Source of the DNA: Aliisedimentitalea scapharcae
GTDB lineage: Bacteria > Pseudomonadota > Alphaproteobacteria > Rhodobacterales > Rhodobacteraceae
Length of the DNA: 64,000 nucleotides
NCBI RefSeq assembly: GCF_045277565.1
Contig: NZ_CP123584.1
Coordinates: forward strand, 2,976,001 to 3,040,000
Direction: 5' to 3'
Positions 43,540 to 52,729 of this stretch are shown one piece after another. The stretch's first letter is position 1; each line of letters starts with the position of its first letter. A program made the translations under genes and the position numbers. Below the pieces are notes generated by a model, which was given only the letters and a program-made list of their open reading frames with translations, was not told where the DNA came from and made no database searches.

Positions 43540-45199
43540 GTACAACGACTTTGACAGCGCCTTTCTGGCCGAACGCAACGCTCAGTTCCGGGCCCAGGTC
43601 GCACGCCGCATCGACGGCTCGCTCACCGAGGACGAATTCAAACCCCTGCGCCTGATGAACGGCCTGTATCTGCAGCTGCACGCCTACATGCTGCGGGTCG
43701 CGATCCCCTATGGCACCCTGAATTCGGCCCAGATGCGCCAGCTGGCGCTGCTGGCCGAAAAATGGGACAAGGGGTATGGCCATTTCACCACCCGTCAGAA
43801 CATCCAGTACAACTGGCCCAAACTGACAGATGTCCCGGACATGCTGGACGCGCTGGCCGACGTCGAACTGCACGCCATCCAGACGTCGGGCAACACGATC
43901 CGCAACACCACTGCCGATCATTTCGCCGGGGCTGCTGCCGATGAAATCGAAGACCCCCGCCCGATTGCCGAGCTGATCCGCCAGTGGTCCACCGACCACC
44001 CGGAATATCAGTTCATGGGGCGCAAGTTCAAAATCGCCGTCTCCGGTGGTGAAAAGGACCGCGCCGTGACCAAGGCGCACGACCTGGCGGTGCGCGTTGT
44101 GCGCAATGACGCCGGTGAAATCGGCTATCAGATCCTGATCGGTGGCGGGTTGGGTCGTACCCCGATGATCGGTCAGGTGCTGCGCGACTTCCTGCCGCGC
44201 GAACAGCTGCTGCCCTATATCGAAACCGTGGTTTCGGTCTGGAACCAAATCGGGCGGCGCGACAACAAATACAAGGCCCGGATCAAGATCACCGTGCACG
44301 AATTGGGTCTCGAAACCATCCGCGCCAAGGTCGAAGAACGCTTTGCGCTGATCCTGCCCACCTATAGTGGCGCGGACCAAGAGCTGTTTGCTGAAATCAG
44401 CGCGCATTTCACACCGCCGGAATTCCGCAAGGGGTCAACCGATGCCTATTCCTGGGCCTATGACGCCGATCCGGTGTTCCGGTCCTGGGCGGACACCAAC
44501 CTAAGCGAGCACCGCGACGCCGATCATGCGATCGTCACCATTTCGATCAAGGCCCACGGTCAGACTCCGGGTGATGCATCCGCCGATCAGATGCGGGTGA
44601 TGGCCGATCTGGCCGAACAATACGGCTATGACGAATTGCGCATCAGCCACGAACAGAACGTGATCCTGCCGCATGTGCATAAATCGGACCTGCCGGCGAT
44701 TCATGCCACGCTCAAAGAACACGGGCTGGGCACGGCCAACATCGGCCTGATCAGCGACATCATCGCCTGCCCCGGCATGGACTACTGTGCCCTGGCAACC
44801 GCACGCGCCATTCCCGTGGCCCAGCAGATCGCGCTCCGGTTTGACGAATTGAAGCTCGAGCATGACATCGGGCATCTCCAGATCAAGATCTCGGGCTGCA
44901 TCAACGCCTGTGGTCACCACCATGTAGGCCACATCGGCATTCTGGGGCTGGATCGCGCCGGCGTGGAAAACTACCAGATCACCCTGGGCGGCGACGCCAC
45001 CGAAAACGCGGCCATTGGCACGCGCACCGGTCCCGGCTTTGCCTATGATCAGATCGTTCCGGCGATCGAACGCATCGTCTATGCCTATCTGGATCTGCGC
45101 GACAACGCCGACGAAACCTTTCTGGAAACCTATACCCGCGTTGGGATGGATCCGTTCAAGACAGCCCTCTATCCAGAAACCCAGAAGAAAGTGGCGTGA
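43532..45199 (+). CDS. cysI: sulfite reductase hemoprotein (nitrite/sulfite reductase family)
   Basis: A 555-aa siroheme/[4Fe-4S] enzyme. The first half has LMNGLYLQLHAYMLRVAIPYG, TTRQNIQYNW and TSGNTIRNTTADHFAG. Cluster ligands are in CPGMDYCALA (~415) and SGCINACGHHHVGHIG (~453). It reduces sulfite to sulfide with six electrons, presumably from ferredoxin or the nearby Fpr. Genomic context (cobA, cysH) makes it sulfite and not nitrite reductase. It overlaps cysH by 4 nt. Confidence 0.94.
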   Translation: MYKYNDFDSAFLAERNAQFRAQVARRIDGSLTEDEFKPLRLMNGLYLQLHAYMLRVAIPYGTLNSAQMRQLALLAEKWDKGYGHFTTRQNIQYNWPKLTDVPDMLDALADVELHAIQTSGNTIRNTTADHFAGAAADEIEDPRPIAELIRQWSTDHPEYQFMGRKFKIAVSGGEKDRAVTKAHDLAVRVVRNDAGEIGYQILIGGGLGRTPMIGQVLRDFLPREQLLPYIETVVSVWNQIGRRDNKYKARIKITVHELGLETIRAKVEERFALILPTYSGADQELFAEISAHFTPPEFRKGSTDAYSWAYDADPVFRSWADTNLSEHRDADHAIVTISIKAHGQTPGDASADQMRVMADLAEQYGYDELRISHEQNVILPHVHKSDLPAIHATLKEHGLGTANIGLISDIIACPGMDYCALATARAIPVAQQIALRFDELKLEHDIGHLQIKISGCINACGHHHVGHIGILGLDRAGVENYQITLGGDATENAAIGTRTGPGFAYDQIVPAIERIVYAYLDLRDNADETFLETYTRVGMDPFKTALYPETQKKVA

Positions 45200-45975
45200 A
45201 CACGATGGTATTGATCCAGGATCACATCGCAGCGCCCGATCCGCAGCGCCCGGACGATCCGGCGCTGGTCCAGAAGGTGGCCGAGCTGAACGACAGGTTC
45301 CGCCACCATTCCGCCACCTCGGTGATGCAGGGGGCGTTGGAACATGCGGGCCATGTGGCGCTGGTGTCCAGCTTTGGGGCGGAATCGGTGGTGCTGTTGC
45401 ATATGGCAGCGGTCGTTGACCAGATGACCCCGGTCCTGTTCATCGACACCCAGTTGCTGTTCACCGAAACGCTGATCTACCAACAGGACGTCAGCGAACG
45501 TCTGGGGTTGCGGAACGTTCAGGTCATCACCGCCGACGATATCGCCCAAAAGGACCCTTATGGGGCATTGCGGCTCAGCGATACCGACGCCTGCTGTGCC
45601 CTGCGCAAGACCGCGCCGCTGCAAAACGCGCTGAACGGGTTTGACGGCTGGATCACCGGACGCAAACGGTTTCAGGCCGGCACCCGCGCCACGCTGGACT
45701 TCTTTGAGGTCGAAGAAGGCAACACTGGCCGGATCAAGGTCAACCCGCTGGCCCATTGGGCCCCCGAAGACGTGCGTGCCTATATGGAAGAAAACCGCCT
45801 GCCCCGTCACCCTCTGGTGGCCCAGGGGTATCCCTCGATCGGCTGTGCCCCCTGCACATCTCCGGTCAAGGAAGGCGAAGACCCCCGCGCCGGGCGTTGG
45901 CGCAACCAGAACAAGGTCGAATGCGGCATTCATTTCGTGAATGGCAAACCCGTCCGCACAGGAGCAGATCAATGA
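45196..45975 (+). CDS. cysH: phosphoadenylyl/adenylyl-sulfate reductase
   Basis: A 259-aa reductase. The core PP-loop is LVSSFGAESVVLLHM (~55). Cluster-type cysteines are present as C-C in TDACCALRK (~134) and C-x-x-C in GCAPCTSPVKEGEDPRAGRW, which indicates the [4Fe-4S] APS reductase type using adenylyl sulfate. The product is sulfite for CysI. There are two possible starts, ATG four codons apart (MNTM). It overlaps cysI and the DUF934 gene by 4 nt each. Confidence 0.94.
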   Translation: MNTMVLIQDHIAAPDPQRPDDPALVQKVAELNDRFRHHSATSVMQGALEHAGHVALVSSFGAESVVLLHMAAVVDQMTPVLFIDTQLLFTETLIYQQDVSERLGLRNVQVITADDIAQKDPYGALRLSDTDACCALRKTAPLQNALNGFDGWITGRKRFQAGTRATLDFFEVEEGNTGRIKVNPLAHWAPEDVRAYMEENRLPRHPLVAQGYPSIGCAPCTSPVKEGEDPRAGRWRNQNKVECGIHFVNGKPVRTGADQ

Positions 45976-46370
45976 CTGTACTCGTAACTGATACGGGCTT
46001 TGGCCCGGATACCTGGAAAGGTGACTTTGACGCCGCCAACGCGCTGGACCTGACCTCGGATGCAGACCCGGCCCAGGTTGTCGGCCAGCTGGATGGCGTC
46101 GATATGGTCCGAGTGGCCTTTCCGTCGTTTGCCGATGGCCGCGGTTTTACCATCGCGCGCCAGCTGCGCCTGGCTGGCTATCAGGGTCGCCTGCGTGCCC
46201 AGGGCCACGTGATTTCCGATCAATATGCCATGGCGCGCCGCTCCGGCTTTGACGAAGTCGAGATCAGCGATGATCTGGCCACCCGCCAGCCCGAAGATCA
46301 GTGGCTGGCGCGCGCCAATTGGCAGGACCACAACTATCAGGCGCGCCTGCGCGGCCGCGCCGCCAAATAG
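45972..46370 (+). CDS. DUF934 domain protein
   Basis: A 132-aa DUF934 protein (DMVRVAFPSFADGRGFTIAR; LRAQGHVISDQYAMARRSGF; WQDHNYQARLRGRA). The family is found next to sulfite reductase genes and is thought to help assimilatory sulfate reduction, without a known reaction. The ATG overlaps the cysH stop (ATGA). It is the last gene before a strong terminator. Confidence 0.9.
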   Translation: MTVLVTDTGFGPDTWKGDFDAANALDLTSDADPAQVVGQLDGVDMVRVAFPSFADGRGFTIARQLRLAGYQGRLRAQGHVISDQYAMARRSGFDEVEISDDLATRQPEDQWLARANWQDHNYQARLRGRAAK

Positions 46371-46403
46371 ACCACCGCTCACCGGGACTTGCCCACTCCC
46401 CCC

Positions 46404-46448
46404 GCGCAAACCTGGTTCCCCTGCGTCAGTAGGGAACCGGGTTTGCGC
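46404..46448 (+). terminator. terminator of the cobA-cysIH operon
   Basis: A 17-bp stem (GCGCAAACCTGGTTCCC with GGGAACCGGGTTTGCGC, one mismatch) encloses an 11-nt loop, 33 nt after the last stop codon. No long T-run follows, so it is a probable but not textbook terminator. Confidence 0.7.
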
Positions 46449-46512
46449 AATTGGTGCTTTCCCTGACCTATGTCAAAGATTAATCTGAGGTGCCGGTTAT
46501 TCAGACTGGCAG

Positions 46513-47385
46513 ATGCAACCGATGAACGAGATTACGCCCGTGACCGAAGCCGCAACAGACGTCAAACCCGTCAAAGCCGTTCCCACCCTGCCCGATGCAC
46601 AGACCGTGACAGAGGTACAGCATTACACGGACCGGCTGTTCCGGTTTCGCTGCACGCGGCCTGCGTCGCTGCGTTTTCGGTCCGGTGAATTCGTGATGAT
46701 CGGCCTGATGGGCGACCCCGACCCGAAAACAGGCAAGCAAAAACCGCTGCTGCGCGCCTATTCCATCGCCTCGCCCAGCTGGGACGAGGAAATGGAGTTC
46801 TATTCGATCAAGGTCGAAGACGGCCCGCTGACCTCGAAATTGCAGCACATCAAGGTCGGCGACGAAGTCATCCTGCGCCCCAAACCTGTCGGCACCCTGG
46901 TGCATGACGCGCTGATCCCGGGCAAACGTCTGTGGTTCTTTGCCACCGGCACCGGCTTTGCCCCCTTTGCCTCGCTGCTGCGCGAACCGCAGACCTACGA
47001 GGATTACGACGAGGTCATCATCACCCACACCTGCCGCACCGTGGGCGAGCTGACCTATGGCCGCGAGCTGATCGAAGGGCTGAAGGAAGACGAGCTGCTG
47101 AACGAAGTCATCGGCGAAGGCTTCTGGAAGAAGATCAAATACTATCCCACCACCACCCGCGAAGAGAGCCCCAAGATGGGCCGGATCACCGATCTGATCA
47201 ACTCGGGCGAAGCCTACAAGGATCTGGGCGTGGCCCCGCTGTGCCCCGACAATGATCGCGCCATGATCTGTGGCAACCTGGCGTTCAATCTCGAACTCAA
47301 GGCCATGCTCGAAGCTGCCGGTCTCGAAGAAGGTGCCAATTCCAAACCCGCGCAATATGTTGTGGAAAAGGCGTTTCTGGACTGA
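46513..47385 (+). CDS. fpr: ferredoxin/flavodoxin--NADP+ reductase
   Basis: A 290-aa FAD enzyme. The FAD motif is RAYSIASPSWDEEMEF (~83-98), the NADP site is FATGTGFAPFASLLREP (~145), and the C-terminus AQYVVEKAFLD is typical of bacterial FNR. It moves electrons between NADPH and ferredoxin, here plausibly for sulfite reductase. Initiation is at ATG 46513 or at the ATG three codons later; neither has a strong ribosome-binding site. A terminator stands on both sides, so it is its own unit. Confidence 0.94.
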   Translation: MQPMNEITPVTEAATDVKPVKAVPTLPDAQTVTEVQHYTDRLFRFRCTRPASLRFRSGEFVMIGLMGDPDPKTGKQKPLLRAYSIASPSWDEEMEFYSIKVEDGPLTSKLQHIKVGDEVILRPKPVGTLVHDALIPGKRLWFFATGTGFAPFASLLREPQTYEDYDEVIITHTCRTVGELTYGRELIEGLKEDELLNEVIGEGFWKKIKYYPTTTREESPKMGRITDLINSGEAYKDLGVAPLCPDNDRAMICGNLAFNLELKAMLEAAGLEEGANSKPAQYVVEKAFLD

Positions 47386-47410
47386 TCCCGATCACATCCC
47401 ACCACACCAG

Positions 47411-47439
47411 GCCGCGCTTTGTCCAAAGCGCGGCTTTTT
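47411..47439 (+). terminator. fpr terminator
   Basis: A 10-bp perfect stem GCCGCGCTTT/AAAGCGCGGC with loop GTCC, followed by TTTTTG, 25 nt after the fpr stop: an intrinsic terminator. Confidence 0.92.
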
Positions 47440-47650
47440 GTTTTGGTTCCGGGCGCTTTGACGCTTGCCCCGCCCACTGGGATGAATTCGCGCTCCCGAC
47501 ACCGCTTCGGCGCGCAAATACGGGGCTTTGGGCAATATGTCTGCTTGAATTACCCAACTCGGGGCTCCATACCCGCTATATCACTTGAATCACCTGTCCG
47601 GGGGCGATACCTTCCGGGCACTTTCATGTAATGACAGAAGGATAACAGTC

Positions 47651-48199
47651 ATAGCCCGCAGACCTCACAATGCGCCGCCGCAACGCGACACCGGCCCGCG
47701 CACGAACGAAAAAATCCGCGCCTCCGAAATCCGCCTGATTGGTGCGGACGGAGACAACGTCGGAGTTGTTCACCCCGCTAAAGCTATGCAACTGGCCGAA
47801 GAGGCCGGACTGGATCTGGTTGAAATCTCGCCCAATGCCAACCCGCCCGTGTGCAAGATCATGGACTATGGCAAGTTCAAATATGAACAACAAAAGCGCG
47901 AGAGCGAAGCACGTAAAAAGCAGAAGATCATCGAGGTCAAGGAAGTCAAATTCCGGCCCAATACCGATACGCACGACTACGAAGTCAAGATGCGCAACGT
48001 CTTCAAATTCCTTGAAGGCGGGGACAAGGTGAAGGTCACTCTGCGGTTCCGGGGGCGCGAAATGGCGCACCAGAACCTGGGTCGCGAGCTGTTGGAACGG
48101 GTTGCCGAAGACATCAAGGAAATCGGCAAGATCGAAAACATGCCCAAAATGGAAGGCCGTCAGATGATTATGATGATCGGCCCGCTGCCGGCAAAATAA
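47651..48199 (+). CDS. infC: translation initiation factor IF-3
   Basis: A 182-aa IF-3 of normal length: N-domain (GPRTNEKIRASEIRLIGADG; DLVEISPNANPPVCKIMDYG), linker KFKYEQQKRESEARKKQK and C-domain (VKEVKFRPNTDTHDYEVK; LRFRGREMAHQNLGRELL). It binds the 30S subunit and controls start-codon choice. The conserved N-terminus (ARRPHNAPPQRDTGPR) begins after an ATA codon at 47651, placed 9 nt after AGAAGG; the nearest in-frame ATG is 22 codons upstream and lacks a ribosome-binding site. An AUA start would match the rare-start autoregulation known for infC. Confidence 0.93.
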   Translation: MARRPHNAPPQRDTGPRTNEKIRASEIRLIGADGDNVGVVHPAKAMQLAEEAGLDLVEISPNANPPVCKIMDYGKFKYEQQKRESEARKKQKIIEVKEVKFRPNTDTHDYEVKMRNVFKFLEGGDKVKVTLRFRGREMAHQNLGRELLERVAEDIKEIGKIENMPKMEGRQMIMMIGPLPAK

Positions 48200-48229
48200 C
48201 CCGGTGCCCGCTTTGGGGCTGACTATTTG

Positions 48230-48259
48230 CGCCCCCTCCGCTTGATTGCGGTGGGGGCG
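48230..48259 (+). terminator. infC terminator
   Basis: A 12-bp stem (CGCCCCCTCCGC/GCGGTGGGGGCG with one T-T mismatch) with loop TTGATT, followed by TAGTTATTTT. It is a likely intrinsic terminator after infC. Confidence 0.75.
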
Positions 48260-48308
48260 TAGTTATTTTGATGCCAGTTGGTTGACGCAGGAAAGAGGGA
48301 TTGGTCCT

Positions 48309-48908
48309 ATGTGGGAAGAACGGTATTCGGCCGCGGAAGATTATGTTTTTGGAACGGCTCCTGCCCTGTTTCTCACGGATCATGCAGACTATTTGAAACC
48401 CGGCCTGTCGGCCCTGGCCGTTGCTGACGGCGAGGGGCGAAATTCGGTCTATATGGCCGAACGGGGGCTGACCGTCACCGCATTGGAATTCGCCCCGACC
48501 GCCATCGCCCGCGCCCGCACCCTGGCCGCCGAGCGCAATGTCTCTGTCGATTTTCAGCAGTCCGACATCCTGCGGCGCGATTGGGAGGCGGACGCCTATG
48601 ATCTGGTGGTTGGCGTCTTTATCCAGTTCGTCGGCCCCGATGATCGCAAGACCCAGTTTGACGGCATGAAACACAGCACCAAACCCGGCGGTTTGATCCT
48701 TCTGCACGGCTATACGCCCAAACAGCTCGAATTTGGCACAGGCGGCCCCCCGTTTGGCGAAAACATGTACACCGAAGACCAACTGCGCGCAGATTTCAGC
48801 GACTGGGAGATCCTCGAATGCCGCGCCTATGAACGCGAAGTTCAGGAAGGGCGCGGCCATTCCGGCATGTCAGCCCTGATTGACCTGGTCGCCCAAAAAC
48901 CGGGCTGA
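48309..48908 (+). CDS. class I SAM-dependent methyltransferase
   Basis: A 199-aa Rossmann methyltransferase. The opening MWEERYSAAEDYVFGTAP and motif I ALAVADGEGRNSVYMAERG resemble tellurite-resistance TehB-like or thiopurine-methyltransferase-like small methyltransferases. The core continues with VTALEFAPTAIARARTLA and DLVVGVFIQFVGPD. A GAAAGAGGGA sequence precedes the ATG. It stands alone after infC. The methyl acceptor is unknown. Confidence 0.88.
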   Translation: MWEERYSAAEDYVFGTAPALFLTDHADYLKPGLSALAVADGEGRNSVYMAERGLTVTALEFAPTAIARARTLAAERNVSVDFQQSDILRRDWEADAYDLVVGVFIQFVGPDDRKTQFDGMKHSTKPGGLILLHGYTPKQLEFGTGGPPFGENMYTEDQLRADFSDWEILECRAYEREVQEGRGHSGMSALIDLVAQKPG

Positions 48909-49323
48909 CGCCACCAGGCTCGCCCAACTGTACCGCTGATCCTGACGGCCACGGGCCTATGGATGATCCGGGGGCGTTTGACCTGGCTTTCTGCGGGTGG
49001 TGTGGCGCAGCCGATGGTGCGCGACGCCGCCGCATTTGGCCCTGCTGTGCCCGCCTCACATGCCTGCATCACAGATGTGCCGATCACGATCCAAATAGGA
49101 CGCCAATGATCTTCGGATACCCCACCCTCTGTGTCGCACAGCGTCTTTTGGCCGGTCACGCCACGACCTTGCGACATCCCTGATCCCTGACAGTGCAGGC
49201 GACCCGACCGATCTCTCGACACACACGCACAGGCCCCGACGCAGGATACTGGAACCTGTGTCGGGGCCTGTGTCGGGGCCTGTGTCTGAACCTGTGTCTG
49301 AGCCTCTCGGTGCGTAACCGGGA
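48909..49323. other. intergenic region between convergent genes
   Basis: About 415 bp with no convincing gene. It contains a perfect 13-bp inverted repeat (CACAGGCCCCGAC at 49228-49240 and its complement at 49260-49272, 19-nt loop), a likely terminator for the methyltransferase or coxM, and a 12-bp minisatellite. Confidence 0.6.
49256..49303. repeat. four tandem 12-bp units
   Basis: Units CTGTGTCGGGGC (twice), CTGTGTCTGAAC and CTGTGTCTGAGC follow one another without gap. They partly overlap the right arm of the inverted repeat just before them. Confidence 0.9.
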
Positions 49324-50112
49324 TTACCCTGCAGCAGCGACCGCGCGTTTGGTCAGCACCGCAACCAGATGCGCGCGATACGCTTTGGACCCATGCAGAT
49401 CCCCGATCATGGCATCACTGTCCACTGACAACCCATCCAAAGCATCCGCCGAGAAATTGGCGCTCAGCGCCGCTTCGGCCTCGCCCCAACGAAAGACCCC
49501 ATCTTCGGATGCACCGGTGACCGCAACCCGCACACCGTCCCCATATCTGGCCACAAACACACCAACCAGCGCAAATCGGGACGCGGGCTGTTCGAACTTC
49601 TGATAATTCGCAGCCTCAGGAACCGGGAAACTGACAGACGTCACAATCTCTCCCTCTTCCAGCGCGGTTTCAAACAGACCCCGAAAATAGTCATCCGCTG
49701 CAATTTCCCGCGCATTGGTGACAATGGTTGCCCCGGATGCCAGCGCCGCCGCCGGATAACAGGCCGACGGGTCATTGTTGGCCAGCGATCCGCCAATGGT
49801 GCCACGGTTGCGCACGGCCGGATCCCCGATATTGCCCGCCAGATCGGCAAGTGCCGCATATTGCGCCCCGGCCTCGGCCGCAACGACCGCATGAGGGGTT
49901 GCTCCCCCGATGACAACCGACCCACCGCGATGGGCCACGCCTTTCATCTCGTCAATTCCGCTCAGCGACACCAGCTTTGCCGGGCTGGCCAGCCGCTGCT
50001 TCAGGGTGGGGATCAATGTCTGTCCCCCGCCCAGCGCCTGCGCGTCCTCACTGCCCAGCGCGGCCACCGCATCGGCGATAGTGGCGGGTTTCTCAAACTC
50101 GAAATTATACAT
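49324..50112 (-). CDS. coxM: FAD subunit of a CO-dehydrogenase/xanthine-oxidase family enzyme
   Basis: A 262-aa CoxM-type flavin subunit. FAD-binding motifs are AQALGGGQTLIPTLKQRLA (~32-50) and GNIGDPAVRNRGTIGGSLANNDPSA (~102-126). It is the third structural gene in the order coxS-coxL-coxM, on the minus strand. It passes electrons from the [2Fe-2S] subunit to the acceptor. AAGGAAGGACGAA precedes the ATG at 50112; the longer frame upstream crosses repeat sequence and is not used. Confidence 0.93.
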   Translation of the reverse strand: MYNFEFEKPATIADAVAALGSEDAQALGGGQTLIPTLKQRLASPAKLVSLSGIDEMKGVAHRGGSVVIGGATPHAVVAAEAGAQYAALADLAGNIGDPAVRNRGTIGGSLANNDPSACYPAAALASGATIVTNAREIAADDYFRGLFETALEEGEIVTSVSFPVPEAANYQKFEQPASRFALVGVFVARYGDGVRVAVTGASEDGVFRWGEAEAALSANFSADALDGLSVDSDAMIGDLHGSKAYRAHLVAVLTKRAVAAAG

Positions 50113-50151
50113 TTCGTCCTTCCTTTCCTTCCGAAGAGAACGGGTCCGCCT

Positions 50152-50200
50152 CTTCATCTGGCCAAAAATATCCCAGGGGGTCTGGGGGACTGGTCCCCCA
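50152..50200. repeat. dispersed Rhodobacterales-type intergenic repeat, copy 1
   Basis: The block CTTCATCTGGCCAAAAATA, then CCCAGGGGGTCTGGGGGA with a self-complementary GGGGGA/TCCCCC part, lies between coxL and coxM. A related block with the same order occurs at 56923-56965, and a more diverged, opposite copy near 58300-58350. Confidence 0.5.
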
Positions 50201-50239
50201 GCCTTGGATTGGGCGGGGCAACGCCCTGCCCCCCTCAAC

Positions 50240-52603
50240 TCAGCCCTGCATAGCCTCCCAAACACGGCCCGGCGACATCGGCATATCGATGTGGTCCACC
50301 TTGTGACCGCCCGACTGCAAGGCATCGATCACCGCATTGACCACCGCAGGCGGCGATCCGATGGCCCCGGCCTCGCCACAGCCCTTGACGCCCAAGGGAT
50401 TGTGGGTGCACGGCGTCTGGCTGGAATGATCCACCGTATAGAATGGCACATCATCGGCCCGCGGCATCGCGTAATCCATGTAGGAGGCGCTCAGCAGTTG
50501 ACCGTTTTCGTCATAGACACAGTTTTCCAACAACGCCTGACCAATCCCCTGGCCAATGCCACCATGCACCTGGCCGTCGACGACCATCGGGTTGATGATA
50601 TTGCCAAAATCATCCGCTGCCGCAAACCGTTCCACCGTCACCTTGCCGGTATCGGGGTCCACTTCGACCTCGCAGGCATAGGCCCCGGCGGGGAAGGTAA
50701 AGTTGGCCGGGTCATAAAACGCGGTCTCCTCCAGCCCCGGTTCGATATCTTCCAACGGGAAGTTATGCGGCACATAAGCGGTCAGGGTGACATCCCCCCA
50801 GGCCACCGATTTATCGGTGCCCGCAACGGTGAACTGACCATCCTTCAGCTCGATGTCCGCGTCGGACGCTTCCAGCAGATGCGCGGCGATCTTCTTGGCC
50901 TTGTTGATGATCTTTTCGGTTGCCCGCACCATGGCCGATCCACAGACCGCAAGCGAGCGCGATCCATAAGTGCCCATGCCAAACGGGATTTTTGACGTGT
51001 CGCCATGGACGATCTCGATCTGGCTTTCGTCAATGCCGATCATTTCGGCCACCACCTGGGGGAATGTAGTCTCATGCCCCTGCCCGTGGCTGTGGGCCCC
51101 GACCATGACGCTGATCGATCCGGTGGCGTTCACCCGCACCGTTGCCGCATCATACAGCCCCGCCCGTGCGCCCAGCATACCAACGATGTTGGACGGCGCG
51201 ATACCGCAGGCTTCGATATAGCAATTGATGCCCAGGCCCCGCAGCTTGCCGTTTTTGGCGCTCGCGGCGCGACGCGCATCGAACCCGGCAAAATCGGCTG
51301 CCACTTCCAGCTTGTCCATGGTGCCATTGTAATCGCCAGTGTCATAGGTCAGCGCAACGGGCGTGTCATAGGGGAACTGGGTGACAAAATTCTGCCGCCG
51401 CAGCGCCACCGGATCCGCTCCCAGTTCGCGTGCGGCCTTGTCGATCAGCCGTTCAATCTGGAACGTCGCCTCGGGGCGTCCGGCACCACGATAGGCATCA
51501 ACCGGCACCGTGGTGGTGAACACCGCCTTGACGTTCACCTGAACGCAGGGGGTTGTATAGTTCCCTGCCATCAACGTGCCATGCAGCCATGTCGGCACCG
51601 AAGACGAGAACGTCGACAGATAGGCCCCCATATTGGCCATTGTATCCGTGCGCAGCGCGGTAAAGTTGTTGTCCGCGTCCAGCGCCAGTTGGATCTTGGT
51701 CACGTGATCGCGCCCCTGCGCATCCGACATAAAGGCCTCAGAGCGCGACGCGGTCCATTTGACGGGGCGGTTGATCGCCTTGGCGGCAAAGGTCACCGCC
51801 GCTTCTTCGGCATAGTGGAAGATTTTGGTGCCAAAACCACCGCCCACATCCGGAGCCACGACACGCACCTTGTGTTCGGGCAGCCCGAGGACAAAGGCGC
51901 ACATCAGCAACCGGATCACATGCGGGTTCTGGCTGGTGGTATAAAGTGTATGTTCGTCCGTGCCCCGACTGTAATCGCCAACGGCCACCCGCGGCTCCAT
52001 CGGGTTGGCCACAAGGCGCTGGTTCACCAGCTCCAGCGTGGTGACATGGGCCGCATCGTCAAACGCCTTTTGCACCACGTCATTGTCGGTCTCCCCCAGC
52101 ACCCAATCATAACACAGGTTCGAGGTCAGATCGTCGTGCACCTTGGTGGCACCATCGGCCAGCGCAGCGGCCATATTGACCACGGCCGGCAATTCGTCCA
52201 GATCCAGGTCGATGGCCTCGGCCGCATCGCGGGCCTGCTCCAGGCTGTCGGCAATGACCATGGCAATCGGATCGCCCACATGGCGCACCTTGCCCTGGGC
52301 CAGGATCGGATGGGCCGGTTCCTGCATGACCTCGCCATTGCGGTCGGTCACCTGCCAACCACAGGGGATGCCACCCACCCCTTCGAAATCGGCGCCGGTC
52401 AGGATCTTGACCACACCGGGCATGGCGGCGGCTGCCGCTGTATCAACCCCGTTGATCGTCGCATGCGCCACATCCGAGCGCAGGAAATACGCATAGGCCT
52501 GGCCGTTTACGTTAATGTCGTCTGTGTAATTACCTTCTCCGGTCAAAAACCGGACGTCCTCGCGCCGCTTCGGGCTGGCGCCGATGCCACTGTCCTTGGG
52601 CAT
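50240..52603 (-). CDS. coxL: molybdopterin-binding large subunit, form II CO-dehydrogenase-like
   Basis: A 787-aa molybdenum hydroxylase. The active-site loop is AYRGAGR (370-376), the form II signature; form I CO dehydrogenases with the Cu-S-Mo centre have AYRCSFR. Other cofactor-binding segments are PDVGGGFGTK (251-260) and GCGEAGAIGSPPAVVNA, with the catalytic Glu, at the C-terminus. The Cys needed to bind copper is absent (Gly instead), so CO oxidation is doubtful; an aldehyde, purine or other heterocyclic substrate is possible. The start at 52603 follows GGAGGAGAATAAC. It forms a complex with CoxM and CoxS. Confidence 0.93.
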   Translation of the reverse strand: MPKDSGIGASPKRREDVRFLTGEGNYTDDINVNGQAYAYFLRSDVAHATINGVDTAAAAAMPGVVKILTGADFEGVGGIPCGWQVTDRNGEVMQEPAHPILAQGKVRHVGDPIAMVIADSLEQARDAAEAIDLDLDELPAVVNMAAALADGATKVHDDLTSNLCYDWVLGETDNDVVQKAFDDAAHVTTLELVNQRLVANPMEPRVAVGDYSRGTDEHTLYTTSQNPHVIRLLMCAFVLGLPEHKVRVVAPDVGGGFGTKIFHYAEEAAVTFAAKAINRPVKWTASRSEAFMSDAQGRDHVTKIQLALDADNNFTALRTDTMANMGAYLSTFSSSVPTWLHGTLMAGNYTTPCVQVNVKAVFTTTVPVDAYRGAGRPEATFQIERLIDKAARELGADPVALRRQNFVTQFPYDTPVALTYDTGDYNGTMDKLEVAADFAGFDARRAASAKNGKLRGLGINCYIEACGIAPSNIVGMLGARAGLYDAATVRVNATGSISVMVGAHSHGQGHETTFPQVVAEMIGIDESQIEIVHGDTSKIPFGMGTYGSRSLAVCGSAMVRATEKIINKAKKIAAHLLEASDADIELKDGQFTVAGTDKSVAWGDVTLTAYVPHNFPLEDIEPGLEETAFYDPANFTFPAGAYACEVEVDPDTGKVTVERFAAADDFGNIINPMVVDGQVHGGIGQGIGQALLENCVYDENGQLLSASYMDYAMPRADDVPFYTVDHSSQTPCTHNPLGVKGCGEAGAIGSPPAVVNAVIDALQSGGHKVDHIDMPMSPGRVWEAMQG

Positions 52604-52624
52604 GTTATTCTCCTCCCTGGGTGC

Positions 52625-52721
52625 GGTGCGTGCAAGCACACACCCTACAATCTACCTGAGTATTCAAATCCGGTACGCGCCACTCCCGTGCGTCACCGTA
52701 GGGTGCGTGCTGGCACGCACC
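52625..52721. repeat. 24-bp inverted-repeat pair (BIME/MITE-like)
   Basis: GGTGCGTGCAAGCACACACC plus CTAC (52625-52648) is the complement of 52698-52721 at 22 of 24 positions, and each arm itself contains a GTGC/GCAC hairpin. About 49 bp lie between them. It fills the gap between coxS and coxL and could attenuate transcription or be a small repetitive element. Confidence 0.7.
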
Positions 52722-52729
52722 ATTGCAGA

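Noticed and set aside
49256..49303. CRISPR-like array
   Set aside because: The units are 12 bp, directly adjacent and without spacers, so this is a minisatellite.
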